This document shows positions 1 to 7,439 of a stretch of DNA of 15,299 nt, one piece after another; position 1 is the first letter of the stretch; the number at the start of each line of letters is the position of its first letter. A model generated the notes under the pieces. It did not search any database, was not told where the DNA came from, and worked only from the letters and a program-made list of their open reading frames with translations. The DNA comes from Cladorrhinum sp. PSN259 (lineage: Eukaryota; Ascomycota; Sordariomycetes; Sordariales; Podosporaceae), in assembly GCA_033725935.1 (NCBI GenBank), contig MU867170.1, positions 1-15,299 on the forward strand, read 5' to 3'. Made by a program: the position numbers and the translations under genes.

Positions 1-2006
1 CGGTCGACTTCTTCTAGATAGCTTTTGACTGCTACCGAACGGAACCGTAGCCCGTCTTGTTGTACTAGCCAGTGGGTCTTGAGTGGCTGGGTCTTGACGA
101 TCTGTTGTATAAGCCAGCTTTCGAATCCGGCCAGAGTCTTGATATTTCTGGGATCCTTAATAAAGGAAAACCCTACTTGGTCATTACCGATATTGTCGTA
201 TAAGTGTGACCAGTCGAAATCAAGAGGTAGAATACCGAAAGACCGGAAAGTTAACTGGTCTACCATACGATTAAGCTCGCCGACGATTTGGTGAAGCATT
301 TCGGTTAAAGCAGCCATTGAAAAGGTTATCTGCCGGTACGTTACCGTACTACCGGCCCAGTAAAGCTGGCCAGAAGCCGGTGTAGTAAAGCAGACTTTTA
401 GTCCATACGTACGGCAGTCGAATATCCAGTCTATTGGCGTAGGTAACCCAGCCTCGTGAACGACGGTCATAAACCGGCTAACCTTTTTACGTACGAGGGC
501 AAAGACGCTAGCTTCGGCCGGCCTAGTATCTTCGGCTTCGAGCTGGGACTGTAATACAACAAGCATTCGAGCAATCTTAATAATAGCCGAATAAATAGTA
601 GTATATTCTTCCGGTCGAAGCCAGCTACCGTCTTGACGGATACCTATTACGGCGAGGGCCGATAAAAGGACACTATCATACGACGAATGTGGAAGCTGTT
701 GGTCTAGAAGTGTGACTAGGAAATCAAGGCAAGCCCGGTCTAAGGCCTTAGTCAGGCCCTCGGTTTGGTCGGTTTGTTCGGAAACGGTTATTGTCGTATG
801 GGAAAGGTAATATTGGAACTGAATTAACGCGTCGGTTTGGTGCTGTTGAAATTTATACGGTGGCCGGTCGGAATCGTCTAAGTCGATAGTACGAAAGATA
901 TATCTAATTACCCGCTTCCAAACGTTGGTATACCGTTGGATTGTCTGAGGCTCGAGCCGGCTAGTAAATGGAGTTGACGGCTTGGTATGGATATTTTTGC
1001 GACCGATTTCGAATAAGATAGCAGAGCCGGCCTGTTCGTACGAGCACGCCGCCTGGGCAGCTAAGACCACCCGAGAAAGGCTTTGCCAAGCAAAGTCTAA
1101 GGACTTGATTGCAGTCGTCTGGTTACCGTCACCGTCGTCATAGCTTATACCGGTACTAGTATTATTACCCTAGCTATCGATAGTCTCGAGGCTAACCGTA
1201 CGGTAGAGTATAAAAGGATCGAAGCCGGTAAGATGCTCGGCCCAGCCGACCCGACGGAGCCATGGATTCGGCTCGGCCTTGCCCTCTCCGTTCCGAATAT
1301 TAGTCGTTATTTGACGGTAGGCTTGGTTGAAGTTGCTAAGGAGGGTTGAAACGAAGCTTTGATCTATATCCTGTTTTAGATCCTGATCTTGGTACTGGTC
1401 TTGGTCGTGGTTGTAGTCTTGGTCTTGGTTGTAGTCTTGGTCTTGGTTGTAGTCTTGGTCTTGTTCTTGGTCTTGGTTTTGGTCTTGGTCTTGGTCTTGG
1501 TCCTGGTGGCCGTAGCCGCCTTGCCTTTGCCTTGGTATGACTACTTCGAACCAACCACTTGCCCGTCTCGAAGGGAAGAAGCGTTGGCAAGGTACGCCAG
1601 AGCGCCACGGATTACTAGGCATAAGCCTAGTCTTTTCAGCCGTATTACGTCCCCTGGTACGGGGGTTAGACCAGGCGTGAATTATACGGCAGTGCTCCTG
1701 AATAAGCCGGACTTGCCGAGCGATATATGAACACTGGTCGCACTTCAGCCCGTCTAAATAGGGACCGGCTAGGTCGGGTACTGCCGGGATCGGGCTTTGC
1801 GGTAGGACAAGGAATTCGAGCTCGGCCTGGTTCTTAAATAGGCTGGTACTCTGTTGGGTAGTCCGTACGATGGCATTCCTTTCGGCTACAGAAAAGTAAC
1901 GGTGTTTGGTCCGAAGGTGCGTATTGATTTCCTCAACGGTACAGGCATGACGACAGGTTGTACAGACAAGGACTTTATACGGTTCAAGTACGGTAAAAGG
2001 TTCCAT
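1..2006 (-). pseudogene. OrsD-like (DUF3505-type) C2H2 zinc-finger protein, one internal stop, 3' end off window
   Basis: The minus-strand frame is open from an ATG at 2006 to a TAG at 1170-1172, then again in the same frame for about 389 codons to the window edge. Visible in the protein: a C2H2 finger at residues 15-35 (C-x2-C-x11-H-x4-H), a second at about 89-110 (C-x2-C-x12-H-x4-H) after a PIPAVPDL stretch, a QRFFPSRRASGWFEV segment, an Asp-Gln tract at about 168-214, then PWLRRVGWAEHL and, beyond the stop, a region around YTNVWKRVIRYIFRT. This order matches, from memory, the fungal OrsD/DUF3505 family, named after a gene of the Aspergillus orsellinic acid cluster; its biochemical role is not established. 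An ATG at 2048 would add 14 hydrophobic residues, but only the 2006 ATG is conserved in the second copy at 4823. No intron can remove the TAG, because copy 2 is collinear there and has TGG. Nearly intact, probably recently disabled, or truncated at 278 residues. Confidence 0.8.
1376..1512. repeat. Hexanucleotide tandem repeat encoding the Asp-Gln tract
   Basis: On the minus strand the unit is GACCAA (GGTCTTGG-type on the plus strand), with variants giving Tyr-Asn and Glu-Gln. It lies inside the OrsD-like reading frame and keeps frame because the unit is two codons. Several open frames on both strands here are by-products of this repeat. Confidence 0.9.
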
Positions 2007-2472
2007 GGCCAATATAAGCAAAGTTAAATAAAGAATAATTTTGTTCATTGTTTGAAAAAAAGGACGATAGTATGTCGTTGCCCAACAGGGTGGGTCTGAA
2101 TACGGATCCGGCTTAGTACGCTCAATACGGCCTTGGCACCTTTAGCGAATTACCGCTATTGGCCAGTAATTCCCCGTCTTAGTCGACAGTCATTAACAGG
2201 GGTCTACCCCAAGAAAACAAACAAAGCAATTAAAAAAGATCCCACAGAATACAAACAACCGGTCGCATAACAGTAATATTCGAGGGTGAGAAAGATACGG
2301 TTAAGAGCTTTCGAACGGTACCGGTTGCATCGATTTTGGAACAGAAAACCTAAATGGATTCTACTCTCGAAGAAATCAATCGGATTCTACCCCCTGTCTT
2401 TTGAGTGGCTCGTGCACGCGCCATACAAATTCAAATGGATTCTACTAGAATCCATTGCAGACTAGAGGATAG
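2007..2472 (-). other. 5' leader of OrsD-like unit, copy 1
   Basis: Non-coding sequence upstream of the OrsD-like start. It matches, in inverse orientation, the stretch from 4243 to about 4650 before copy 2. Shared marks include a GGATTCTA palindrome, a block AAAATCGATGCAACCGGTAC, and a GACCCACCCT block near the gene. The match ends at about 2472 (GGATAG), so the repeated unit is larger than the gene. It may hold the promoter; no individual element can be assigned. Confidence 0.65.
2434..2456. repeat. Palindrome at outer end of OrsD-like unit, copy 1
   Basis: Perfect inverted repeat with 11-bp arms (AATGGATTCTA / TAGAATCCATT) and a one-base spacer. Single half-sites GGATTCTA also occur at about 2355 and 2386. 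The same structure is at 4257-4284 in copy 2, so it belongs to the repeated unit. Confidence 0.85.
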
Positions 2473-2488
2473 TAACCCTAACCCGGGA

Positions 2489-2578
2489 GGGGGGTGCCTA
2501 AATATTAAAAAGAGGGTGCCTACCGATCAAGTAGTGGGGGTGCCCAAATATCAAAAAGGGGGTGCCTCCCGATCAATC
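2489..2578. repeat. Two 45-bp imperfect tandem repeats rich in GGGGTGCC
   Basis: Units at 2489-2533 and 2534-2578 align base for base apart from a few changes. Each holds two G-rich TGCC blocks separated by an A-rich spacer and ends in CCGATCAA. The repeat lies just outside the OrsD-like unit, next to AACCCTAACCC (2474-2484), which resembles a short stretch of the fungal telomere repeat. Function unknown. Confidence 0.75.
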
Positions 2579-2948
2579 GCCTTTAAAAATCCGATTGCGA
2601 CTCAACAAGGTTAGGTTAATATATTAATGCATGTTAATTAACAGCGCGGGACGTTGTTCTTTTAGGGTACTCGTAACCCGCCGACTTGATATCTGCCGCC
2701 TTGTTTCTCCACCACTACCAGAATCCTCTCATTCTGACATGTTACAGCGCTACTTCCGGTAACGTTTCGCCACGAGGAATTGTGGGGATCTTCTCGCCGA
2801 TTTAATAACTTCAAAGCCCGCCCTAGAAATGTTCCAAGACCACTCAATTGGAAGACAGACATTAGGGAACTCTATTACCAACTAACCTACCGAATGAAGA
2901 GACGAACAAGGACTCAGACAAAAAAAGAAAGAACCGAAAAACCTCACC
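2579..2948 (+). promoter_or_regulatory. Upstream region of the secreted-protein gene
   Basis: Mixed-composition stretch without a supportable gene. The last 80 bases are purine-rich and end in CTCACC directly before the ATG, a good fungal start context. No clear TATA box could be assigned. Two small open frames across it (plus and minus) have no family features. Confidence 0.4.
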
Positions 2949-3554
2949 ATGATCTCCTGTAGTCTTCTCCTCCTTTCCTTCCTTCCAACGGCCCTCTCCG
3001 TCTCCATCCCCGCCGACCTCAAACCCTGGCTCGTGACCGCCGTCGGCGCAGGGACTCCTTCCGGCCGCTCCAACAACCCGCCCTACTCCTCCCTGCGCAT
3101 CTCCATCTCCGACCCTAACACCATCCCGCTCGGCCCGACGCGCTACTCCACCATGACCTCCTTCCCACCCTCCAACGCGACCTGCTTTCTCAAGTGGAAC
3201 GCGTTCAATGGCGAGGACCCTTTCGCCAAGTTCGGCGCCGGCGCCGCCATCCCCTGCTGGTCCGACAACTTCAGCGCCGGGCGGTGGAGCATGCAGCTGC
3301 TGAGCCAGAACGTTACGGGCTACGGGCCGTCTGCGACGAGGGACTTCCGGGTCCGGTACGAGCTCGAGGAGAGCATGATCCTGGACGACGGGATCGTGAC
3401 CATGACGTTCGCCGGGACGGTCGGGTTCGCGGTCGGACAGGAGCTCCAGCTCGTGTGTGGCGCGAGCGGGGTGTGCAGTACCGGGCTGAAGCAGGAGAGG
3501 GTGCCGGTGCAGGTCGTGCAGAAGGGGCAGGTGGACCTGTTCAAGTGGGACTAG
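2949..3554 (+). CDS. Small secreted protein, intron-free, family not recognised
   Basis: An ORF of 201 residues opening in a strong context (CACC before ATG). Residues 1-17 form a signal peptide (hydrophobic core SLLLLSFLPTALS, cleavage likely around residues 17-18). The mature part has four cysteines (79, 103, 170, 176), enough for two disulfides, three N-glycosylation sequons (N76, N107, N121), and no membrane segment or GPI signal. The C-terminal half has alternating hydrophobic/polar stretches suggesting a beta-rich fold. Codon third positions are strongly G/C, unlike everything around it, and there is no RIP-type decay, so the gene is probably single-copy and under selection. It lies between two inverted OrsD-like units in a transposon block, a typical place for effector-like secreted proteins of fungi, but that role is inference. 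A long minus-strand frame over the same bases is a GC shadow. Confidence 0.85.
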   Translation: MISCSLLLLSFLPTALSVSIPADLKPWLVTAVGAGTPSGRSNNPPYSSLRISISDPNTIPLGPTRYSTMTSFPPSNATCFLKWNAFNGEDPFAKFGAGAAIPCWSDNFSAGRWSMQLLSQNVTGYGPSATRDFRVRYELEESMILDDGIVTMTFAGTVGFAVGQELQLVCGASGVCSTGLKQERVPVQVVQKGQVDLFKWD

Positions 3555-4242
3555 GTTGGGAGTAGAAGGGCGGGTAGTGAGCAAATAGCCGAACAGAATG
3601 GATATCGGATGATGAAGAGAAAAATAGGGGTCGAGACGAGGCGGATAGCTCGGATGTCAAATCGAATAATTTTAATAACAGTCGACGAGCTTGGCGGCTT
3701 GAACCGCTAGAAGTCATGTCCGAATAGACAGAAAATTCGATATATCTGGGCAACTGATTATAGCTTCCCTCCCCTTCTACTTGAGTCTAGTCCGTTTCAG
3801 TTAGTTCCCTGGCTCAGTAAGAGTTCGATAGTTCCCTGCCTCTTTTCTTTTCTGGGAGGGACTGAACGATTTGCCGAGGCATTTCTAGGTTATCTTACTG
3901 GTTACCCGCTGTGCGGTTCGACGTTAATAGACCGTATAGGCACGTTAATTATGCGAGCACTACCCCCTTTAGGGAGCTAATAATCTAAGAATGCCAACAT
4001 TATTATTGTACTGTGCGCCGCCGCAATCAGGAATTAATTAGCGGCGGTCGTAGAGGCCTTTAGTATTAGGGCGTAGGCGTATGAGCGAAGGTTTAGCACC
4101 GATCCACTTCAGATAACTCTCCTTTAGAGCCCGAGTCCAGGACACACTAATGCGTGGGTGCGCCCGCTGAAGCAATGGGTTTTCGTCGAAACCCACATGT
4201 TTATGGGGCTTACTTGGGGGTATGATTGGCCTTTGTATAGCC
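3555..4242. other. Intergenic stretch without a supportable gene
   Basis: It presumably holds the 3' end of the secreted-protein transcript, then AT-mixed sequence with frequent stops. A GCCGCCGC...GCGGCGG inverted repeat (about 4018-4046) could form a small hairpin. A 99-codon minus frame at 4038-4337 shows no family features and crosses into the second OrsD-like unit. Nothing else is recognisable. Confidence 0.6.
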
Positions 4243-4822
4243 CTATCCTTTAGTTTGCATCGGATTCTAGGTAGAATCCGATGCTTTTTGTATGGGAGGC
4301 GCATAGGCCACCCTAAAATAAGGGGGTAAAATCCCATGGTTTTTTTAGGGTGTAGAATCCGATGGATTTTTTAACTCTAAAATCGATATAACCGGTACCG
4401 TTTGAAATGTAAAGACGGTCTCTTTCCTAGAACCGAATTTTACGTCTTTATAACCGATTATTAGTATTTTATTATTTGATCTTTCATTCTATCTTTTTGT
4501 TTTTTTAGGGTTAACACTTGAAAGAATCCGACGGTTACGATTAGCTCGCGTACCTGCTAAGGCTACCAAAACTTACTATACCTAATTAGTAAAGGAAGAC
4601 CCACCCTTATCGAATGATAATACGATGAGATCTTTTTTATTTTTTTATTTTTTCTAGGTGTGTAGTTTACTTTGCTATATGACTTATTTGTATAGCTACC
4701 GAAATTGCTAAGCATAAAGAAAATAGGTGGGGACCGATCTAGTACTTAAGCCGTAAGTAAATAAAAATAAAGATAATGATATTGAAACGAACTAAGACGA
4801 AATAAGACGAAATAAATCAGTT
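4243..4822 (+). other. 5' leader of OrsD-like unit, copy 2 (degraded)
   Basis: Begins at CTATCCT (4243), where similarity to the inverse of copy 1 starts, and carries the same palindrome and ACCGGTAC block. Many changes are C-to-T or G-to-A. About 120 bp just before the start codon (roughly 4660-4822, including direct repeats of GACGAAATAA) have no counterpart in copy 1. They may be an insertion here or a deletion in copy 1. Confidence 0.65.
4257..4284. repeat. Palindrome at outer end of OrsD-like unit, copy 2
   Basis: Perfect inverted repeat with 13-bp arms (GCATCGGATTCTA / TAGAATCCGATGC) around GG. A further half-site TAGAATCCGAT lies near 4351. It is equivalent to the palindrome at 2434-2456, and the arms remain paired although the bases differ. 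Confidence 0.9.
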
Positions 4823-5324
4823 ATGGAACTTTTTACCGTATTTGAACCGTATTAGGTCTTTATTTATATACCTTACCGGTACGGTTATGCCGTTTAAGAA
4901 GTAAGCTTATACTTCTGGAGTAAGTACCATTACTGCTTGGCAACCGAAATAAAGCTAATTATACGGGCTATATAATAGACCATTACCGATATTCCGGCAT
5001 TAGGCTAACTTTAAATTCCTTATTTTACTAAAAAACCTAATCCTGGCCGTATCTGAGTTAGTTAGACCGTATTTTAATGGGCTGAAATGCGATTAAATTC
5101 TTATATTACCCGGTAAATCCGGCTCATTTAAGAATATTACCATATAATCTATGGCTAATTTAATTCCCGTATTAAAGGTAGTATTACGGCTTAGAAAGCT
5201 AGGCTTACGCCAGGTAATCCGTGGCATTCCGCCGTACTTTACTAATATTTTTTCTCTTTAAGACAGATAAGTGGGTGGTTCGAAGTAGTTATACTAGGGT
5301 AAAGGCAAGGCGGCCGCGGCTATT

Positions 5325-5432
5325 AGGACTAAGACTAAGATTAAGAGTAAAACTAAAACTAAGACTAAGACTAAGACTAAGACTAAGACTAAGACTAAGA
5401 TTAAAATTAAGACTAAGACTAGTATTAAGATC
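5325..5432 (+). repeat. RIP-converted hexanucleotide repeat (GACTAA)n
   Basis: Counterpart of the GACCAA repeat in copy 1. Almost every CpA has become TpA, so in the gene's frame Asp-Gln codons read as Asp-stop over and over. A direct display of the mutation process. Confidence 0.9.
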
Positions 5433-5635
5433 AGGATTTAAATTAAAGGTTCATTTTAGCCCTCTTTAATAACTTTAATTAAGACTGTTATTAAATAGCG
5501 ATTAATATTCGGAATGGCGAGGGTAAAGCCGAGCCGAATCTATAGTTCCGTCAGGTCGGCTAGTCCGAGTATCTTACCGGCTTCGATCCTTATATACTCC
5601 GCCATACGGTTAGCCTCGAGACTATCGACGGCTGG

Positions 5636-5640
5636 GGTAA
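5636..5640. repeat. Probable left target-site copy (GGTAA) of retrotransposon A
   Basis: The five bases immediately before the LTR. A 5-bp duplication is normal for this class and is proven for the inner copy. The partner should lie at the far end of A, outside the window, so this is a prediction. Confidence 0.4.
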
Positions 5641-6140
5641 TGTTACAACCTGCACCGGGTAGGGTTCAAACTGCAAGGCAGTACGCCTGGGGTAATATGA
5701 CAGGAGAATCGAAGATTGTAAGACGCTCTCAGACGGGGTCAATTACTGTCAACTAATAGGTAGCTCTATAAAGTATCGCTTAAGAGTATTGTAGACAATG
5801 AACGATTATATTGCTTCCGTAAGGAACCAAGTCCTTACGATAAGAAGTGCCCAGCACTTCTCCTACTTATAGTGAAGCTATCTATATATGTTTCCTAAGT
5901 ATATTGTACCTTGCTTAGTGTGCTCAGTGATCTTGGCGGCTGAGTATGCTGAGTAACCTTTCTGAGTCTGGATGCTCAGTGTGCTTAGTGGTCTTGGTAA
6001 CTGATTAGACTGAACACTTCCTGATTGGTTTGTCCGGGACTTATGGGTCTTCCCATCCCTGGCCCATGATTGGTTATGGACCACACAATGCCCTATATTT
6101 GGGTCTGTGTGCGGGGGGGATTTACGTACGGGGCGTAATA
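5641..6140 (-). repeat. LTR of outer Ty3/gypsy element A (its 3' LTR)
   Basis: 500 bp, beginning TGTTACAACC and ending GTAATA (GTAACA in the other copies), so the ends are the inverted TGTTAC/GTAACA typical of LTRs. It is close to the LTRs at 6257 and 12958. It is followed at once by a pyrimidine run (TTTCCCTTCC), the complement of a polypurine tract, so the element reads on the minus strand and this is the 3' LTR. Confidence 0.9.
5818..5861. other. Pair of hairpins conserved in all three LTRs
   Basis: First stem CGTAAGGA / TCCTTACG with a 6-base loop (5818-5839); second stem AGAAGTGC / GCACTTCT with a 3-base loop (5843-5861). The same pair is at 6433-6476 and about 13134-13178. Possibly structured RNA in the LTR transcript. 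Confidence 0.5.
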
Positions 6141-6237
6141 TGTTTCCCTTCCTTTATAGTCTTCGCCTCGAAAACTTTCTGACGCTAGGAAATTTGTCGT
6201 TATGACTGTGAGTTCTCCCTTTCATTTATTCCTTAAA

Positions 6238-6256
6238 ATGTCCGCTAATAGGGTAT
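6238..6256 (+). pseudogene. Start of antisense ORF of element A, split by B
   Basis: ATG at 6238 followed by six codons (MSANRV...), opposite in direction to gag-pol and about 97 bp from the LTR. The frame continues at 13405 after B is removed. The next codon is TAG, derived from CAG as seen in B (6879-6881). In B the same start reads ATA at 6861-6863, so this copy alone shows the original start. Confidence 0.7.
6252..6256. repeat. Left target-site duplication of B (GGTAT)
   Basis: Matches GGTAT at 13400-13404 exactly. The undisturbed equivalent inside B (around 6875-6879) reads GGTGC. Confidence 0.9.
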
Positions 6257-6758
6257 TGTTACAACCTGCACCGGGTAGTGTTCAGACTGCAAGGCAGTAC
6301 GCCTGGGGTAATATGACAGGGAATCGAAGGATATAGGACGCTCTCAGACGGGGTTAATCACTGTCAACTAACAGGTAGCTCTATAAAGTATCGCTTATAA
6401 GTATTATAGATAATGAACGATTATATTGCTTACGTGAGGAACCAAGTCCTCACGATAAGAAGTGCCTAGCACTTCTTCTACTTATAATGAAGCTATCTAT
6501 ATATATTTCCTAGGTATATCGTACCTTGCTCAGTATACTCAGTGGTCTTGGCGGCTGAGCATACTGAGCAACCTTCTGAGTCTTAGGTGCTCAGTATACT
6601 CAGTGGTCTTGGCAACTAATCACACTGAGCACTCCCTGATTAGTCTGCTTCGGGACTCTATAGGTCTTTCCATCCCTAGCCCAATAATTGGCTATAGACC
6701 ACGCGGTATCCTGCATTAGGGTCCGTATACGGGGGAGATTTATACGCGAGGCGTAACA
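6257..6758 (-). repeat. 3' LTR of element B
   Basis: Starts TGTTACAACC, ends GTAACA, and is followed by the complement of a polypurine tract. It contains two copies of a roughly 60-bp segment ending in CAGTGGTCTTGG, where the 5' LTR keeps one. Confidence 0.93.
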
Positions 6759-6776
6759 CGTTTCCCCTCCTCTATA
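6759..6776 (-). promoter_or_regulatory. Polypurine tract of element B
   Basis: Plus strand CGTTTCCCCTCCTCTA directly abuts the LTR. On the element's sense strand this is a purine run next to the 3' LTR, the usual primer site for second-strand synthesis. Confidence 0.75.
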
Positions 6777-6860
6777 ATCTTCGCCTCGAAGACTTTCTGA
6801 CGCTAGGAAATTTATCGTTATAACTGTGAGTTTTTCTCCCTTTCATCCAGTCCTCTAAAA

Positions 6861-7430
6861 ATATCTGCTAATAGGGTGCAGAAGAAATCCAAAAAGAAAT
6901 CGTAACCGCGGTCCTTAATTAATCGTCATTACTCTCTAATAGAGTATATTAATACTTTTAGTCTTGCCATACCTATCGATTACTCTCGTTATAAGCGGTT
7001 AGGTCTCTCCGATTATAAGGCTATTAATCGGAATTTATCGTGCCAGAATTATCTCGACGCTAGGGCGAATGGTTATAATATTTATAGTAAGCTTACGGCG
7101 GTCTTTCGGGGTTTATTAGACTAAAAACGACGACTTAATTAAGAGAAGGAGGATATTTTATCGAAGTTCTAAAAGGTTATTACGAAACTTGCCCGTCTTA
7201 AGACCTAGTCTCGTGCTTTAGAACGGAAGGCGGGTAAGGCATTTTCTCGAGAGTATATATTGCTCCGGGAACAAGAGGCGAAAAAAGCAGGGGAATAGGC
7301 AGATCCTTCTATCGTTACTCCGGGATCGGGGTTCCCAGTCTCAGAGGTCGATCCTCTCCAGTTATCCTTTAAGGACGTTAGTAACCCTAATTAGCTTATT
7401 TCCTTAAAGGTTGATTAGTCGAACCTAAAT
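6861..7430 (+). pseudogene. Antisense ORF of element B (Cys-rich plus charged tail), degraded
   Basis: Reads opposite to gag-pol, from an ATA (ATG in copy A) near the 3' LTR toward the chromodomain end of pol. It keeps a basic N-terminus (KKSKKK) and the same layout as copy A, but four of the five cysteines have become Tyr (TGT/TGC to TAT/TAC), and it has several TAG/TAA stops. About 190 codons are recognisable; the true end is unclear and may overlap the chromodomain region on the other strand. It resembles, from memory, Cys-rich coiled-coil ORFs of fungal Ty3 elements; function unknown. Confidence 0.65.
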
Positions 7431-7439
7431 CTAAATTTT

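Larger units (their letters stand above)
4823..5640 (+). pseudogene. OrsD-like gene copy 2, RIP-degraded and interrupted
   Basis: From ATG 4823 the translation follows copy 1 (MELFTVFEPY against MEPFTVLEPY) but meets stops from the 11th codon on. The cysteines of the first finger are lost, for example TGT to TAT. Similarity returns strongly at 5221-5330 and 5510-5640, which match the inverse of 1166-1610. A frame beginning at 5221 is only a shifted reading of this gene. The gene stops abruptly at 5640, inside the codon after TGG-GGT, where LTR retrotransposon A begins; the remainder should lie beyond the far end of A, outside the window. Confidence 0.85.
5641..6256 (-). mobile_element. Outer Ty3/gypsy element A, left part
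   Basis: LTR plus 116 bp of internal sequence (polypurine tract and the start of the antisense ORF), cut at 6256 by element B. It resumes at 13405. Joining the two sides with one copy of GGTAT recreates a sequence collinear with B's own 6759-7428, which proves that A and B belong to one family in the same orientation. Confidence 0.88.

Noticed and set aside
1336..1730. Repetitive Arg-Pro, Gly-Leu and Val-Leu frames over the hexanucleotide repeat
   Set aside because: All are other readings of the Asp-Gln repeat inside the OrsD-like gene; only that frame continues into family sequence on both sides.
2862..3584. 240-codon minus-strand frame opposite the secreted-protein gene
   Set aside because: Pro/Arg/Gly-rich composition from the GC-rich gene on the other strand; no family features, while the plus frame has a signal peptide and good start context.
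4038..4337. 99-codon minus frame
   Set aside because: No recognisable domain, and it crosses the border and palindrome of the second OrsD-like unit.
5221..5469. 82-codon Leu-Arg/Lys-rich plus frame
   Set aside because: A shifted frame over the degraded OrsD-like copy 2; it equals the shadow frame of copy 1 at 1336-1608.
5878..6719. Short frames inside the LTRs (5878-6084, 6462-6719)
   Set aside because: They lie wholly in LTR or adjacent sequence and are not maintained among the three LTR copies.
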